Source: Helicostylum pulchrum (taxonomy: Eukaryota > Mucoromycota > Mucoromycetes > Mucorales > Mucoraceae). Taken from it: DNA of 64,000 nucleotides. Positions 1 to 11,957 of the stretch are shown here, in pieces. The translations under genes and the position numbers were made by a program. Under the pieces are notes generated by a model. It had not been told where the DNA came from. It saw nothing but the letters and a program-made list of their open reading frames with translations, and searched no databases. The stretch is taken from assembly GCA_025677825.1 (NCBI GenBank), contig JAIXMO010000018.1:62001-126000 (forward strand), given 5' to 3'. How positions within the stretch are numbered: the stretch's first letter is position 1; each line of letters starts with the position of its first letter.

Positions 1-996
1 TCTCCATTTTTACCTACACCTATGGGTAAAGGAGTTTTACCCGACTCACATCCATTATGTGTTTCTGCGGCACGATCCAAAGCATTAAAAGAAGCCGATG
101 TAGTACTTTTAATCGGTGCCCGTTTAAACTGGATTTTACACTTTGGCCATTCTCCTCGTTGGAACTCCACCGTGCGATTTATTCAAATCGACATTGCACC
201 GGAGGAAATCGGCAACAACCGAAACGATACCTTACCTTTATTAGGCGATATTCAATTAGTTGTATCTCAACTAACTCAATCTCTTGAAAAACTCAACAAC
301 ATCAGTAGTGGTTACGTAACTGGTTTGGTCAGCAAAGTAAAAGCCAACGCAGAAAAGATTAGACAGAGTGGATTGAAGGGATCCGATGAAGCAGTTTTAA
401 ATTACCAAACTGCGTTTACAACCATCAAGAACATCTTGCCCGAAAAAGATATTGTTTATGTGAGTGAAGGTGCTAATACGATGGACATTGGTCGTTCGTT
501 TTTTGACGTAAGTGAGCCTCGTCAACGTCTTGACGCTGGTACTGGCGCCACTATGGGTGTTGGTATGGGTTACGCTATTGGTGCTCAATGCTATTACCCC
601 ACCAAGCGTGTAGTATCTATTGTAGGAGATTCTGCATTTGGTTTCTCTGCCATGGAATTAGAAACTGCTATTCGTTCTCAATTACCTTTATTAATTATTG
701 TTATTAACAATAACGGTATTTACCACGGTTTGGATGATGATGAGTATGAAGCATCTAGAATCAGCGGTACTTTACCTACTACCTCCCTTTCTCCTGAAAC
801 AAGATACGATATGATCTCGGAAGCTTGTGGTGGTAAAGGTTGGTTAGTAAAGAATAGAGTCCAGTTAGGAAACGCTTTAAAGGATGCCTTAGCAGCTAAA
901 GACCAAACTTGTGTTATCAATGTTATGATTGCTCCTGGTGGAAGAACAAAGTTAGACTTTGCTTGGATGCAAAACGAGAAGAAGGCTAAATTATAG
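1..996 (+). CDS. 2-hydroxyacyl-CoA lyase / oxalyl-CoA decarboxylase-like ThDP enzyme (5' partial)
   Basis: The gene is cut by the window edge. The frame is open from base 1 (SPFLPTPMGKGVLPDSHP), so the ATG at 22 is internal. The visible ~331 residues hold the end of the central ThDP-enzyme domain and the whole C-terminal ThDP-binding domain. The cofactor motif reads GDSAFGFSAMELET and is followed by INNNGIYHG, the form typical of 2-hydroxyacyl-CoA lyases and oxalyl-CoA decarboxylases (human HACL1, yeast Pxp1). These enzymes use Mg-ThDP to cleave 2-hydroxyacyl-CoA or decarboxylate oxalyl-CoA. The protein ends in KKAKL; AKL is a canonical PTS1, so I infer a peroxisomal location, as for HACL1. 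Which of the two substrates it uses cannot be decided from this part. No intron is seen in the visible part. Confidence 0.88.
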   Translation, partial: SPFLPTPMGKGVLPDSHPLCVSAARSKALKEADVVLLIGARLNWILHFGHSPRWNSTVRFIQIDIAPEEIGNNRNDTLPLLGDIQLVVSQLTQSLEKLNNISSGYVTGLVSKVKANAEKIRQSGLKGSDEAVLNYQTAFTTIKNILPEKDIVYVSEGANTMDIGRSFFDVSEPRQRLDAGTGATMGVGMGYAIGAQCYYPTKRVVSIVGDSAFGFSAMELETAIRSQLPLLIIVINNNGIYHGLDDDEYEASRISGTLPTTSLSPETRYDMISEACGGKGWLVKNRVQLGNALKDALAAKDQTCVINVMIAPGGRTKLDFAWMQNEKKAKL

Positions 997-1103
997 AAAA
1001 GGACTGTTCATTTTAATGTCACATTTTTTTGATGTCTATTTTAACGAAATAAAATTCTTACTTTTTTTTTTAACACACCTTTACCTTTATATATACTGTT
1101 ATT

Positions 1104-1957
1104 ATGTCTCGTGGAGGAGGAAGAGGTGGATTTGGTAGAGGGGGAGGAGGAGCAGGCCAAACAGGAGCAATGCAACTTGTATCCTTTGACCTGTTAAAAG
1201 ATCTCGGCTCTGGTAATTTATTCAATGTTAACACAGCCTTATTTCCTGTAAGCTTTCTCTCCATTAAGAGAACCTAAACACAGTTTTGTTAATATGTTAT
1301 ATAACAATAGGAAATGGACGTACCTATTCCCCGTAAACCAACCTCAAACGAAGTTCAAGAATGGAAATTAAGAAAGGAATACTTGAATATGATTAAGGAA
1401 TCCCCTTTCCATTTAGTCGCACCATCACCACCACCCGATATTGTAAGATACTCTGATAAATATAAAGTCGTTATTCAGAAGCGTACTTTACGAGAAATAG
1501 AAACAAGTAAAAATTCGATATATACACACACGCACGAGAAAAGAAAAAAGCGAATTAATTATTTTGTTTTACAACAGATTTGGATTTCTTCCCTGATGAG
1601 TTACAAATAACAATTGATTCCAAGAGAAGAAAGAAGAGTAAGTCTTGATATATGTATAAAATACAAGGGAACGTTTGACATTTAAAATATACAATTTTAT
1701 TAGAGCCAAAGGCTACAACAATCGTTGACGAATATGGACAAATCGAAGCATTACTTAACGCCGAAGGTAAAGACGGTGAAGAAGAAGAAGAAGATGAAAA
1801 TGGTGAAAAGAAAGACGGTGACGAGGATGCTGAAAACGACGATGAATTCGAAGACGAAGAAGAAATGGTTGATGATAACGATTACGGTCAAAATTACTTT
1901 GATAATGGTGAAGATGATGATGTTGATGATGATGATGGTGAAGACACTTACTCATAA
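1104..1957 (+). CDS. RPC31: RNA polymerase III subunit Rpc31/RPC7
   Basis: Four exons (1104-1247, 1311-1506, 1578-1637, 1704-1957) join in frame to a protein of about 217 residues. It starts with a Gly/Arg-rich segment (MSRGGGRGGFGRGGGG). A conserved middle follows with VPIPRKPTSNE and DLDFFPDELQ, then a very acidic tail of Asp/Glu runs ending DDGEDTYS. That layout, the size and the lone acidic tail are those of Rpc31/POLR3G, which with Rpc34 and Rpc82 forms the Pol III subcomplex needed for initiation at tRNA and 5S genes. All three introns are short with GTAAG/GTAAA donors. The 3' end lies only about 90 bases from the convergent SEC31 stop, across a poly(T) tract. Confidence 0.85.
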
Positions 1958-2050
1958 AAATAAAAACGCATATATACACTTTTTTTTTTTTTTTTTTTTG
2001 CATAATTATTATCAAAACTTTTTATTTTTTATTTTATACTATTTTTCTTT

Positions 2051-5000
2051 TTAATTCATGCGCTGAGATTGATAAAATTGACCTTGGGGAGGAGGAGGTC
2101 CTCTTGGGTTTTGTTTAGATAATGGAGGAGGAGCAGCGGCGTTCATGGGTGGAGGAGGAAGAGGGTTGTTACGCGGGGGAGGTGCCATTCCCATAGGGGG
2201 AGGAGGTGCCATACCGTGTTGTTGATGTTGACCGCCCATAGCGTGTTGTTGTCCCATATGTTGTTGGTTTTGCATCATATGAGGTGGAGGTCCACTTCTA
2301 GCTTGAGGGGGGCCACCTTGGGGAGGACCCTGAGGGGGACCTTGAGGAGGACCACGGTTCATGGGAGGAGGAGGAATACCAGCTTGAGGAGGAGGAGGGA
2401 AATTATGTTGTTGCTGTTGTTGATGTTGTTGCTGGTTAACAAAAGAGGTAGCTGAAGGTTGGTTAGGGAAAGGTGATGTTACACGCTTAGCAGGAGCGTT
2501 TGACATGAGAGGACTCTTCAACTTCTTGGCTGCAGAAGCCAACATGGGAGGATCGTTCCAAGCACCTTCTGGCTTCTTGGGTGGTGCATTAAACTCTTGA
2601 GATTTAGGAGAGGGTGCGATACCTGTAACTGGTGGAGGGGCAGGAATGGTAGGACGAGTGTTATAACCAGTGTTGTTATATTGCTCATTTACACCACCGT
2701 ATGTGTTGTTACCAGCAGGGTTAAAGGTATTGTTGTTATATCCAGAATTGAATTGGTTATAAGAGTTACTAGGTTGGTTATAGCCGTAAGCAGATTGTGC
2801 TGCGGGAGCTGTGCTAGTTTGGGGTTGGTATGCGTTTGTGGGGTTTCCAGTAGCAGTGGCGGTGGGTGTATAAGCTTGAGTAGCGACGGGGGTAGAGGGT
2901 GTATAACTGTTTGTTGCAGGTGCGTAGTTATTAGCGGTGGCAGCAGTAGGTGCATAACTGTTAGTAGCAGCAGTAGGAGCGTAATTGTTAGTGGCAGCAG
3001 TAGGAGCATAACTGTTAGTGGTAGCAGCAGTAGGTGCGTAACTATTAGTAGCTGATGCATATGAGTTAGAAACAGGTGCGTAACTGTTGGAAGTTGTAGG
3101 TGCGTATGACTGAGTGGTAGTTGTAGTTTGATAAGTTTGGTAACTAGATTGATACTGTTGAGTTTGACCTTGAGCTTGAGGCTGGGCAACAGCAGCTTGA
3201 GTCTCAGCGGCAAATGCAGCAGCCTTAGAAACAATAGCCTTGTCTTCGAAAGGAGCAGAAGGATCAACAAATTGGCTAGCAACAGAAGTAGGACAAGCAC
3301 GATATACACGATCACGAATGATGGATAATCTATCGAAAGTGGCCTTACGGTAGACGACAGGAGTCAAGCTCAAGTAAGTCAAGGCAGTGGTTAATTTACC
3401 TTGAGCGGCCAAAAGCTCAGCATATTCGCAGTACTTATCGTAAAGAGGTGAAAGAGGGTACTCGTAGGACATCTTGTTTTCAGAGGTCTCAAAGAGATCA
3501 GGATCCTCATAAGCAATGACTTTACGGAAAATAGTAATCTTTTCCATCAAGTCTTGAAGACTAGTAGCGTAAGCATCTTCCTTTTCACTGTTTTGAACTT
3601 CTTCTTCTTGCTCGCTAATCCAAATACGAGCAACCTTTTCAAGGTTACCAGCAGCAAGGTAACAAAGAGTAGCATGACGTCTGAGCTCCTTGGCGCTTTC
3701 GGATTCACTCTTACTCCATCCTTCTTCTAAACGAGCACCTAAAGCTTCACAAAGAGGTCTGAAATCTTCGGTCTTTGCAAATGTACACAATACAACAATA
3801 ACTGAAGTCCATTCATCTAATGAAACATTGGCAACAACAGAACTCAAATCCTCATCAACAATGCTTTCCAATAAACGGAGATAAGAAGTAGACTTGGACT
3901 GACGCTTGAAATAAGCTTGTTGAGTACGAAGTAAAAGATCGCCACCGCCACAGATGGCAAATAATAAAGCATCTGAAAGTCTATCGGTGGAAAGACAAAG
4001 GCTGACAGCGGATTCAAAATCACCTAAAACGACTGCACGAGTAATTAAACGGTCAGTTTCGGAACTACCTTCAGCATAAAGTTGAAGAGGCTCACGGCTA
4101 ATAGCAGTACCAATGGCAGCAGCAGCGGCAGCACTGATTCCTCCATCATCTTCCTCAGTGACAGCAGGAGTGTTATCAGTTTCAAAAATGAAATCATCTC
4201 CACCGGCACCAAAGAGACCGGATACAGAGTCAGAGCTATCCGCAGTAGTAACAGCATGAGGCTTCTCTTCAGCTTGTTCTCCTTCGACAGGAGTAGTTTC
4301 TTCAGCAGGAGCGGCAGTTACCTCAGCAGTAGTAGTTGATTCTTCAACAGCAGGACTTTCAACAACAGGCTCTTCTTCAGCAGCAGCAGTTTCCTCAGTA
4401 ACAGTGGTTTCTTCGACAGCTGTGTTCAAACCTTCCTTATTAGCAGTTGCCTTAGCAACAGCAGCAATGACTTCCGACTTTTGGAATCCGAGATAGTTCA
4501 TCAAATGTTCTCTAGCATCAGCAGCCAATAAAGTCTTGATGACTTCCCAACTTTCCTTTTCATCAGCATCGTTCTCTGATTGTTGAATACGTTCTTCGAC
4601 GAGTTGTTCGACACTTTGAGATTCCAATGCAGTTTCGAGTTCTTCAGAACGTTTGACTGTTTCTTGGTTGGTGACGATAGAACGGATAGTGACTGCACGA
4701 GGTACGGTTTGAGGAGCAGGAGCTTGTCCAGCAGGCAAAGTGGCAGCTGCTTGAATAGCTGCTTGGCCAGCCTTGTTGTTGAAAGAAACAAGTTTACCGC
4801 CAAATCCAAAAGATGCACCAACGGGGCAACGGAGCCATTTAGGAGGTTGCTTTAATGCAAAGGCAGTAGATGGAGCAGCAGCAGCGGAAGCGTTCATAGC
4901 AGCAGAGAAGGGATCATCGTTAGTAGTATCGACGGCAGCAGTTTCAGTGTCTTCAGATTCAGAATTTTGAAGAGAGTAAACGGTGATTTTACCGTCAAAT

Positions 5001-6204
5001 GAAGCGTTGGCTAAAAGATCGGGATTACGAGGACACCATTCGGTTTGGAAAGTCCAGTTGGTATCTTGAGCCAAATCACCCATCAATTCGCCAGAGTTAG
5101 GGTTCCAAATAAGTGTCTTACAATCTTTACCACAAGACATTAATAAATCGGAATCTTGACGACACCATGAAACACTCAAAACACCCTTTGTATGTCCAGC
5201 GAGGATTTTTTCAGGAGAATGGGCATGACGAAGATCCCAGAGTGTAACTACAGGGTTTGAATCGTCTTCGGAAGCAGTAACTAATTGTGTAGCCTACATA
5301 CATACACACATACATAAAAAATGTTAAAAAAAAATCTTACCAACTCTAAAAATTACACACACAAAAAAAAACTTACAACATCAGGATGCCAAACAGCAGC
5401 AGAAATACTACGACGACCAGCATTAATTCCACCTGAATTAGGAGCAGAAAGAGTCATAACTTCTTTACGGTTACGAAGATCCCAAACAACAGTATGACCT
5501 GTAGATGAAGAAGTAGCCAAGATATGTTGTACTTGACCGTTCCATCCAACACTCGTAATATCATCCAACTTTGAGGACTTGGGACCAGGAGTATAAGGCG
5601 TATTGGGGTTAGTAAGATCCCAAATATAAACTTCGTTATTGCTTCCTGCAGATGCTAATAAATTACTTTGAAACTTGTTGAAATCAAGCCCACGAATTTG
5701 ACCAGTATGTGTCGCATTCTCTAAAATCTTTGCTTCCTCACTAACAAAAAAACTTTAGTATATTACTCGCTTTGCATAAATCATATTATACTCTTACGTT
5801 TTTCCTTCAAGAATTTTACTAGGATCCCAAAGTGTTAATTCACCAGTTTCTAAACCACCAGCAATAACACCATAAGGGTTTGATGCAGAAGCATTACCCC
5901 ATGCCAACTTATTAAATCTAGAAGAAGAAAAAAATTCAAAGAAAATGTAAACAACCCAGTTATCATCACACTGAAATACATCATCTTTTTTTTTGTTTTA
6001 CCTGGATGCACTGGAAATCTTACCAGCAGGTACAATACTATTCGAGTTCTTCAAGTCAAGTTTAAAAAGTTCAAGTTCGGACGCGTTCGAAAAAGAATCA
6101 TCTAAGGCTCCAGCAGCTGTACCTGCTGCGATAAGTGGAGCTTGTTGTCCTGGACTCCATGCAAAAACTGCTGTTCTGTTAATTTCGCTCAATCTCTTTA
6201 CCAT
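2051..6204 (-). CDS. SEC31: COPII outer coat protein Sec31
   Basis: Four exons on the minus strand (6204-6002, 5917-5798, 5740-5377, 5293-2051) join in frame to about 1309 residues, the usual Sec31 length. The N-terminal third is a WD40 propeller (RFNKLAWG, GELTLWDPSKIL, ATHTGQIRGLDFN, LLASAGSNNEVYIWD, VTLWDLRHAHSPEKILAGHT). A helical solenoid follows (about residues 600-860). The last ~400 residues are low-complexity: a Tyr/Asn/Thr/Ala tandem tract and then a Pro/Gln-rich tail with many PPPP runs. Sec31 with Sec13 forms the outer cage of COPII vesicles at ER exit sites; the Pro-rich part binds Sec23/Sec24 and stimulates the Sar1 GTPase. The ATG at 6204 gives MVKRLSEINRTAVFAWSP, a good match to the family N-terminus. 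Confidence 0.95.
2870..3140 (-). repeat. Coding tandem repeat in SEC31 (NSYAPTAAT-type)
   Basis: In the SEC31 frame this stretch encodes about eight imperfect copies of a 9-11 residue motif built around NSYAPTAAT / NNYAPTAAT. At the DNA level the copies appear as repeating GTAGGAGCATAACTGTTAG-like blocks. It lies between the solenoid and the Pro-rich tail. Copy number in such tracts often differs between strains. Confidence 0.8.
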
Positions 6205-7338
6205 TTTTTATATAAAAAATAAAGCTTTTTTTTTCAAGAAAAAAAAGTTAATAGATGACAAAGAAATACTATTTTCTATTTTACCAGATGAAGTGAAAAA
6301 TATGAAAAAAAAAAAATAACCAAGAATTAGTTCTATACGTGTTAACTTCTTAACGCACAATAGCTGAATTACAGTCACGTTAATTGTGTTTGTAACTTTA
6401 AATTCAGCAAGGTATCGTTCAAGTGGATGATGTCTCCACACCTAGCTACAGCAAAGAACAAAGAAAGAAGCATGCGCGTGCTTTTATGTTTATGTCTCGA
6501 GATGAGATATATTTTGGAGTATTTTTTTTTTTATTAGTTTGTCTTTTATGTCGTTCTAGATAACAGCAGAATATAACAGGCTCGTCTTTACTAAAGTGCT
6601 ATTGTTGCACAGTTCAAAAAATGAGGGAGGTACTTAATAGAAATATTGTAACGTTTTAGGGTAATCATAAATCCTGTGTGCTCTTAAACAAATCCCCTTT
6701 TTAACGGTGTCAATGGTTCGGCCATTAGCGTGTTTTAACTCGCCTTCTTTTTATCATGATTAAATAAACCTATTTATTTCTACGAATTAATAATCTGTGA
6801 TCGATCTGCCTCTTTTTTTATTTTGATTTTTAACAGCGATTCGATCGAAGTTTTAAGAATATCTGTCGTACTCGTAGAGTGCCATTTACATTTACATATA
6901 TCATTAAGACTGTATTTTTTTAATCGAAAAAAAGAAAGCTCTGTTACACGTTAGAAAATGAAACACTACTCGATTGTTCAAATTAAACTAAAACACAATG
7001 ATGCTTGTTTTTTTTTGTGTATCCTTTAAATTTTGTTGATCGACTAAAAATTTTAAACTGCTTGAGTAACAAAAACAAAACGATGCAATTATCTCATCAT
7101 GAAAACGAAAAAGTATCGTCACCTACTTGCATGAATAGGGAAAAGAGTTTGAATCTTAGCTTATAAAAAACAATGATGATGCATGCGAAACAGTCGGCAT
7201 TAGCCTAAAAAGGAAATACAAACTCAATGATGACAGAATGACAAAATAAAAATCAAGCTTTATTTTTTTAATATAAATATAGCTTCATCTAGGCACATCA
7301 TTAAAACGATACTTCTTTTTATACACACAATACAAAAT
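6205..7338. other. Divergent intergenic region SEC31 / HAM1-like
   Basis: About 1.1 kb between two divergent start codons, AT-rich with several poly(T)/poly(A) runs. It must hold both promoters. Short TATA-like stretches lie close to each ATG (TTTTTATATAAAAAAT just before the SEC31 start; TTTAATATAAATATAG about 70 bases before 7339). I see no coding relic or RNA gene. Confidence 0.5.
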
Positions 7339-10300
7339 ATGAACAACGTTACTACTTCTACTACTAAACCTAATAATAATGAAGCTCATACTTCTGCTAC
7401 CACTTCTCCTCGTCACTCAAAAGATCAGCATGTAAATAAAGCAAACTTACCCTTGAGTGAAACTGATCCTGACGCAGCCAGACAAAAAGCAACAGAAGAT
7501 AAATTACAGTTACTCGGAACTATACAAGCTATGCAACAAGGAAGAATGCCACATAACGCTCAACTGGATGAACTCTTGGGTAAACTTATTTCTAATAAGG
7601 TTATTGCCTCAAGAGAACATTTAATATCTGCTGATGGTAGAATCTTATTGAATGATCTCCGCAAGTTGTTAAAGACCGTTCAAAAGTCTTTAGCCGTCAA
7701 GAATAAGGACGAATTATTCCAATCACTTGTATATCATCTTCATTGTATGGAATCTCCCATCACAAAAGGTAAAAAAAAAAATTCATCTAATAAAAAAGCA
7801 TTGTTTACTCATTCAAATAAATAGATAAACTTGGCGAATCAATGAAAGTCTCTAATAAGAAAGAGATCAATGAGGAAGGAAAAAAAAGTAATTAGTAAAA
7901 AAAAGTGGTTTAAAAATCATTATAGATAATTAACGTTCATCTTTTTTTTTTTACGTAGGTTCCGATGCATTATTCAAAATAGGTAAACTTATCCTTCTTA
8001 ACAATGAATTCCGTTCTCTCTTGGGAGAATTGATCGATATTTCTCAAGAAATCTTTAGCAGTGTCTCTACCAAAGCTGGTGATTCTCTTGCCAATGCAGG
8101 AAATGGTCTTCAAAACGACGAAAACCATCCTAACAAGTCTGGTAAACATCTTGTTGACAAGCTTCTCGATAAGGCTTTGGATCCCAACAGAAAGTCTACT
8201 GATATGAACCCTGTTCATGCTAGCCACCCTCCTATGCATGATGATACTCATCGTAGCTCTATTCACGACCAAGAACCTCGCCTTGTTAGTTCTCCTCAAG
8301 ATGGTCCCAGACATCAAGGTCTTTTAAACACTGGTGATTCTGTACATCCTAATTCTCTTCCCGGTGGTTTCCCTGGTGCGAACTCTGTTGATGGAGGACC
8401 TCCTGCTACTCAACAACCTCTTATTGACCAAAATCGTATGGGCATTCAGCAACACGGTGTCGTTGATTCTTTGGGCCAACAAGATGCTCTCCACCACCAA
8501 CAACAACAACCTTATGAACAAACCAATATTGGAAACCCTATTCAACAAAACACTGTTGATCAAGATAATCTTAATTCCACTACCAACAAGTACCAACAAA
8601 AGGTCGAAAGCCACCCGCTCTACCAAAAATCTAAGAATGAAATGTACGAACACAAGGACTACACTCGAAAGACTTTCAAGGAAAAGCTTCCCAAGGAAAA
8701 GCAAGATGAATTATTAAATCGTCTTCGCGTATCTTTAGCCCAAGTTCAAAAGCATCCTGAATATCAAGGTGCCATTACAACTTTAATTCGTTTGATCAAG
8801 GTCTGGAGTGCTCGTGTATCTCAAGTCTCAGGGGAGGTCAAAACTCAGTCCAAGCAAGGTGATAGTACTGATCAAGTAAATGCTAGAGAGCGTTCTGAAA
8901 GAGAACTCAAGACAATAATTGAATGCTGGGCTCAAGGTAATTCCATCGATCCTCTTCTTCACGGCGTACAAGATGTAATGCACGATATGCAAAATGATGA
9001 TCTCCTTCGTCAATTCTATCAAGATGTTATTAATTATGTAAACAGACTTGCCACTGAACCTGGTTATGTTCAACGTGAAGAATCCAGCCAAGAAGGTAGA
9101 CAATTGATGGATAAGGGTAACCAAATGATCAAGGGAAGATACCGTGAACATCTCGATTACTTGTCCACTGAATCTCGCAAGATGATTCGCTTAATAGCCG
9201 AAGATGAAACCTCCAAGGAATTGAACCATCGTATTGCCACTATTCATCGTGACTTATGGATGGACGGCGAAGGAAACCCTGCTTTCAAGCCTCACCTTTT
9301 AAATGACATTAGAATGACTTTGCTTCCTGCCTTTATCGATGAGATCAAGTACATTCCTATTCCCCGTATCGAATACAGTGATCCTCAATACGACATTGCT
9401 ATTGAAAACCTCGTTATCTCTGGTGATACTCTTTTACCCAATGTCTTTGAAACCAAGGTCGATAGCTTCAACAGCTTTAGTCTCAAGTCTGATATCAAGA
9501 CCAGTCCCAGCCGTCAAAGTTTATATATCCGTATGAGTGAAATTCAAGCCGATATTAACGATGTTGTCTTTTATTACAAGAAGAAGACTGGTTTCCCCAA
9601 GATTACTGACCACGGCGTTGCTTCCTTAACTGTTGGTGGTAAGGGTATCTCTATCACTCTTCGTATCCAAAGCGTTGTTGATAACCCCGCCAAAACCTTC
9701 AAGGTTACTACTTGTAAATGTAATGTTGATAACCTCAAGGTAAAGGTTAATGATAGTAACCACGATATGTTGTACAAGGCCCTCCAACCTTTGATCTTGG
9801 GTACCATCCGTAAACAAATTGCTAAGGCTATTGAATTGAAGATTACCGATTTGCTTAACAAAGGTGATAACAAGTTGACCAACTACATGGTTGAGTTGAA
9901 CCAAAACCTTCAAAACAAGGCTTATCAAGCTCTTCCTGAAGAAGACCAACATTCTCAAAAGCCTCCTTCTCTCTCTCAAGCTCGTCCTCGTCCTGGACTC
10001 TTCTCTACTATTGTTAGCATTATCAATAATAATATCAAGACCAAGGTTCAAAAGAGAAACGAAGCTAAGCGTATGGAGCGCATGTCCACCATGTCTCCTA
10101 CTGGTAATACCTCTATCCATTCCAAGACTCAATATGAAGGTCAAGACTTCAGCCACGGTCAACACCACGGTAATAACCAACGCTTGGGTCATGGTCAACA
10201 TAGCGATACATATCACAACAGTAACAATCCTATTGCTAACGAAAACGATCCCCATGTAAACCTTGATAAATGTCACGACAGTAACAGTCCTCTTGCTACT

Positions 10301-10579
10301 GACCGCCACCTCCGCGAAAATACTCCTCATGTCGTTGAACATACTGCTCCTCTTGATGGTCAACACCACGATGCTGCCTCTATGGCCACCGACCGTCATA
10401 ACTTCATTGCCAGTCCTCCATTATCCCCTACTCGCAAGAACCACACTTCAAATGTACCCGCTGTTGGTGACAATCAACCTACCTCTGCTGCCCCTCCTAA
10501 CCATTATAAATTGGCTCAAGATTTATCTGACGCTCAACAACAATACTCTAACGCACAACTTAATAGACAACAGATCTAA
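7339..10579 (+). CDS. HAM1-like (DUF4449/DUF5923-type) fungal protein with TULIP-like C-terminal half
   Basis: Three exons (7339-7768, 7825-7887, 7959-10579) join in frame to about 1037 residues. The N-terminal helical part contains ISADGRILLNDLRKLLKTVQ and, across the second splice, SSDALFKIGKLILLNNEFRSLLGELIDI. A Gln/His/Asn-rich linker and a second helical region follow (about residues 230-440). The C-terminal part has IPIPRIEYSDPQYDIAIENLVISGD and LLPNVFETKVDSFNSF, which I recognise as the fungal HAM1-like/DUF4449 pattern related to lipid-binding BPI/TULIP folds. The tail is disordered, rich in His/Asn/Ser. Family function is poorly known; Neurospora ham genes act in hyphal fusion, but nothing here proves that role. 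High-quality codons suggest solid expression. Confidence 0.7.
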
Positions 10580-10760
10580 ATCGTACCTTTTTTCATACCT
10601 ATTAATTAAAATAAAAAATAATTTTTCTTATCAAAACCGTACTCTTTCTGAGATTTTACGGAAATCCGGATTTTAACATATTAAAATGTGTTATTGTTGG
10701 GTGTGTTAAATATCAAAGGGAGAAAACTTATTTATTATAAAATCTGATGATGTCTAATTT
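10580..10760. other. Short intergenic segment before repeat-flanked gene
   Basis: AT-rich 3' flank of the HAM1-like gene with AATAAA-like stretches. No gene, RNA or repeat is evident until the GGCAA-type repeat block that begins near 10763. Confidence 0.4.
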
Positions 10761-10762
10761 TT

Positions 10763-10812
10763 GGATTGCCGATATTGCCGATTTAATAATACGCTGTTGC
10801 CGATTTTTCCCA
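10763..10812 (-). repeat. Solitary copy of the TTGCCGATTT satellite, inverted relative to the 13 kb array
   Basis: The stretch contains GATTGCCGATATTGCCGATTT followed by AATAATACGCTGTTGCCGATTTTT. Its reverse complement matches the monomers of the 12.9-13.4 kb array (AAATCGGCAA..., GGCAACAGCGTATT). It lies just upstream of the nuclease-like gene that starts at 10833, in the same position relative to that gene as the long array has to the minus-strand paralogue. Confidence 0.8.
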
Positions 10813-10832
10813 TAGTTTTTCCTCTACTCATC

Positions 10833-11957
10833 ATGACCAATGTTCCAGGTAAGCTACAGCAAGAACGGTTTTCAATAATAAAACTAACCGCTTATTTAGA
10901 CAGCTTAGCTCTCTTCACCCTTCCCAGCGATTACTGCCCTGGCTCAGATTTAATGAGTAAAATAATGTTGAAGGACGAAAGATTAATGAATATAATTCTA
11001 AAAGATGTAGTTGGTAATCACGCGTCAAGTGCACTATATACTTTGGGCCGCTGTGAATGGGCCAACAAGACCATCTCTGATGTATTGTACCTCCCCACCA
11101 CTTCAAATCTTCCACCAGTTTTAGTGGAGATACAAAATAAGGTGAACGAAGATTTTATTAGGCGAGCAATTAAATATTGCCTCTCTCTGGGAGAAGAATA
11201 TGGAGTACAACCAATTATGTTAATATTCTCTATCAAAGGGTTTGCCAATGAAAGACTTAAATCAAGTCTCATCAATACCAATAATATCTATCTTGACGAT
11301 CTCTCTTGTGACTTTTGGGCTCAAAAATGCCAAATTATATCACCAAACTCAATTGAAAATCACTTGCTACAAACACCACTGAATCCATTAGTTGCTTTGG
11401 AACACTTTCTCAGCCAACAAAAGCGAAGTATTTTGTCTATAGACAAAAAGGAAGATCCCACAATTCAATTAATGTATCAAGTCTCAAAAGAAAAATTTGA
11501 AAATGAATGTCAAGTAGAAGAGGAGAAGCTGGAAGTTATCAAAGATTTATGTTCTAAAGCGAGACGACAATTCCAGAAAATCTTGACTTGTCTTGATAAA
11601 GGGGAATCAACAGAGAAAATAGAAAAGTATGCAAAAGACGGAGAAGAATTTTTCTTCAGACAAGAAAGAAAGTTTACCGGAAAGGATAGAGACGTAACAC
11701 CAATTGGAGATACTCCTGACATCTCAAATCTCTCCACACTTTCAAGCAACAACGACACCGCTACCAAAGACGATTTGGATTATATCGAAAATTATAAAGT
11801 CAATAATAATGGCCGTATGAAATGGGAAAAATGTTATAATGAAGGACAAAAGGAAGGTTTTTTTTCTACCTACGCTAGCTTTCATACTTTAAAATCAGCC
11901 TATCACAACCAGAAGTCTAAGTTACGCAAAAGAAAAGCAGCCGATATCACTGAATAG
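10833..11957 (+). CDS. Putative PD-(D/E)XK-type nuclease of a mucoralean repeated family
   Basis: A single-exon ORF; I prefer the ATG at 10833 (MTNVPGKLQQERF, 374 residues) over an upstream frame that reads through the repeat block. Residues ~75-180 have a nuclease-like core: TISDVLYLP (Asp83), then PPVLVEIQNKV (Glu99, Gln101) and FIRRAIKYCLSLGEEYGVQPIMLIFSIKG. The spacing D-x15-E-x-Q fits the PD-(D/E)XK superfamily, for instance the Rpn / PDDEXK-type transposase-associated nucleases. The C-terminal ~150 residues are charged and helical with a basic end (KSKLRKRKAADITE). I recognise the core from abundant ORFs in mucoralean genomes, but the function is unproven. The core appears again, broken, on the opposite strand at 12.2-12.65 kb. 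Confidence 0.55.
   Translation: MTNVPGKLQQERFSIIKLTAYLDSLALFTLPSDYCPGSDLMSKIMLKDERLMNIILKDVVGNHASSALYTLGRCEWANKTISDVLYLPTTSNLPPVLVEIQNKVNEDFIRRAIKYCLSLGEEYGVQPIMLIFSIKGFANERLKSSLINTNNIYLDDLSCDFWAQKCQIISPNSIENHLLQTPLNPLVALEHFLSQQKRSILSIDKKEDPTIQLMYQVSKEKFENECQVEEEKLEVIKDLCSKARRQFQKILTCLDKGESTEKIEKYAKDGEEFFFRQERKFTGKDRDVTPIGDTPDISNLSTLSSNNDTATKDDLDYIENYKVNNNGRMKWEKCYNEGQKEGFFSTYASFHTLKSAYHNQKSKLRKRKAADITE

Noticed and set aside
2597..3315. Long frames on both strands within SEC31 (152 and 208 codons)
   Set aside because: They arise from the repetitive coding tract read in other frames; Val/Ser/Cys- or Leu-rich composition only.
9626..10399. 257-codon minus-strand ORF within the HAM1-like gene
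   Set aside because: Antisense shadow of a well-supported coding exon with strong codon bias; no motif of its own.
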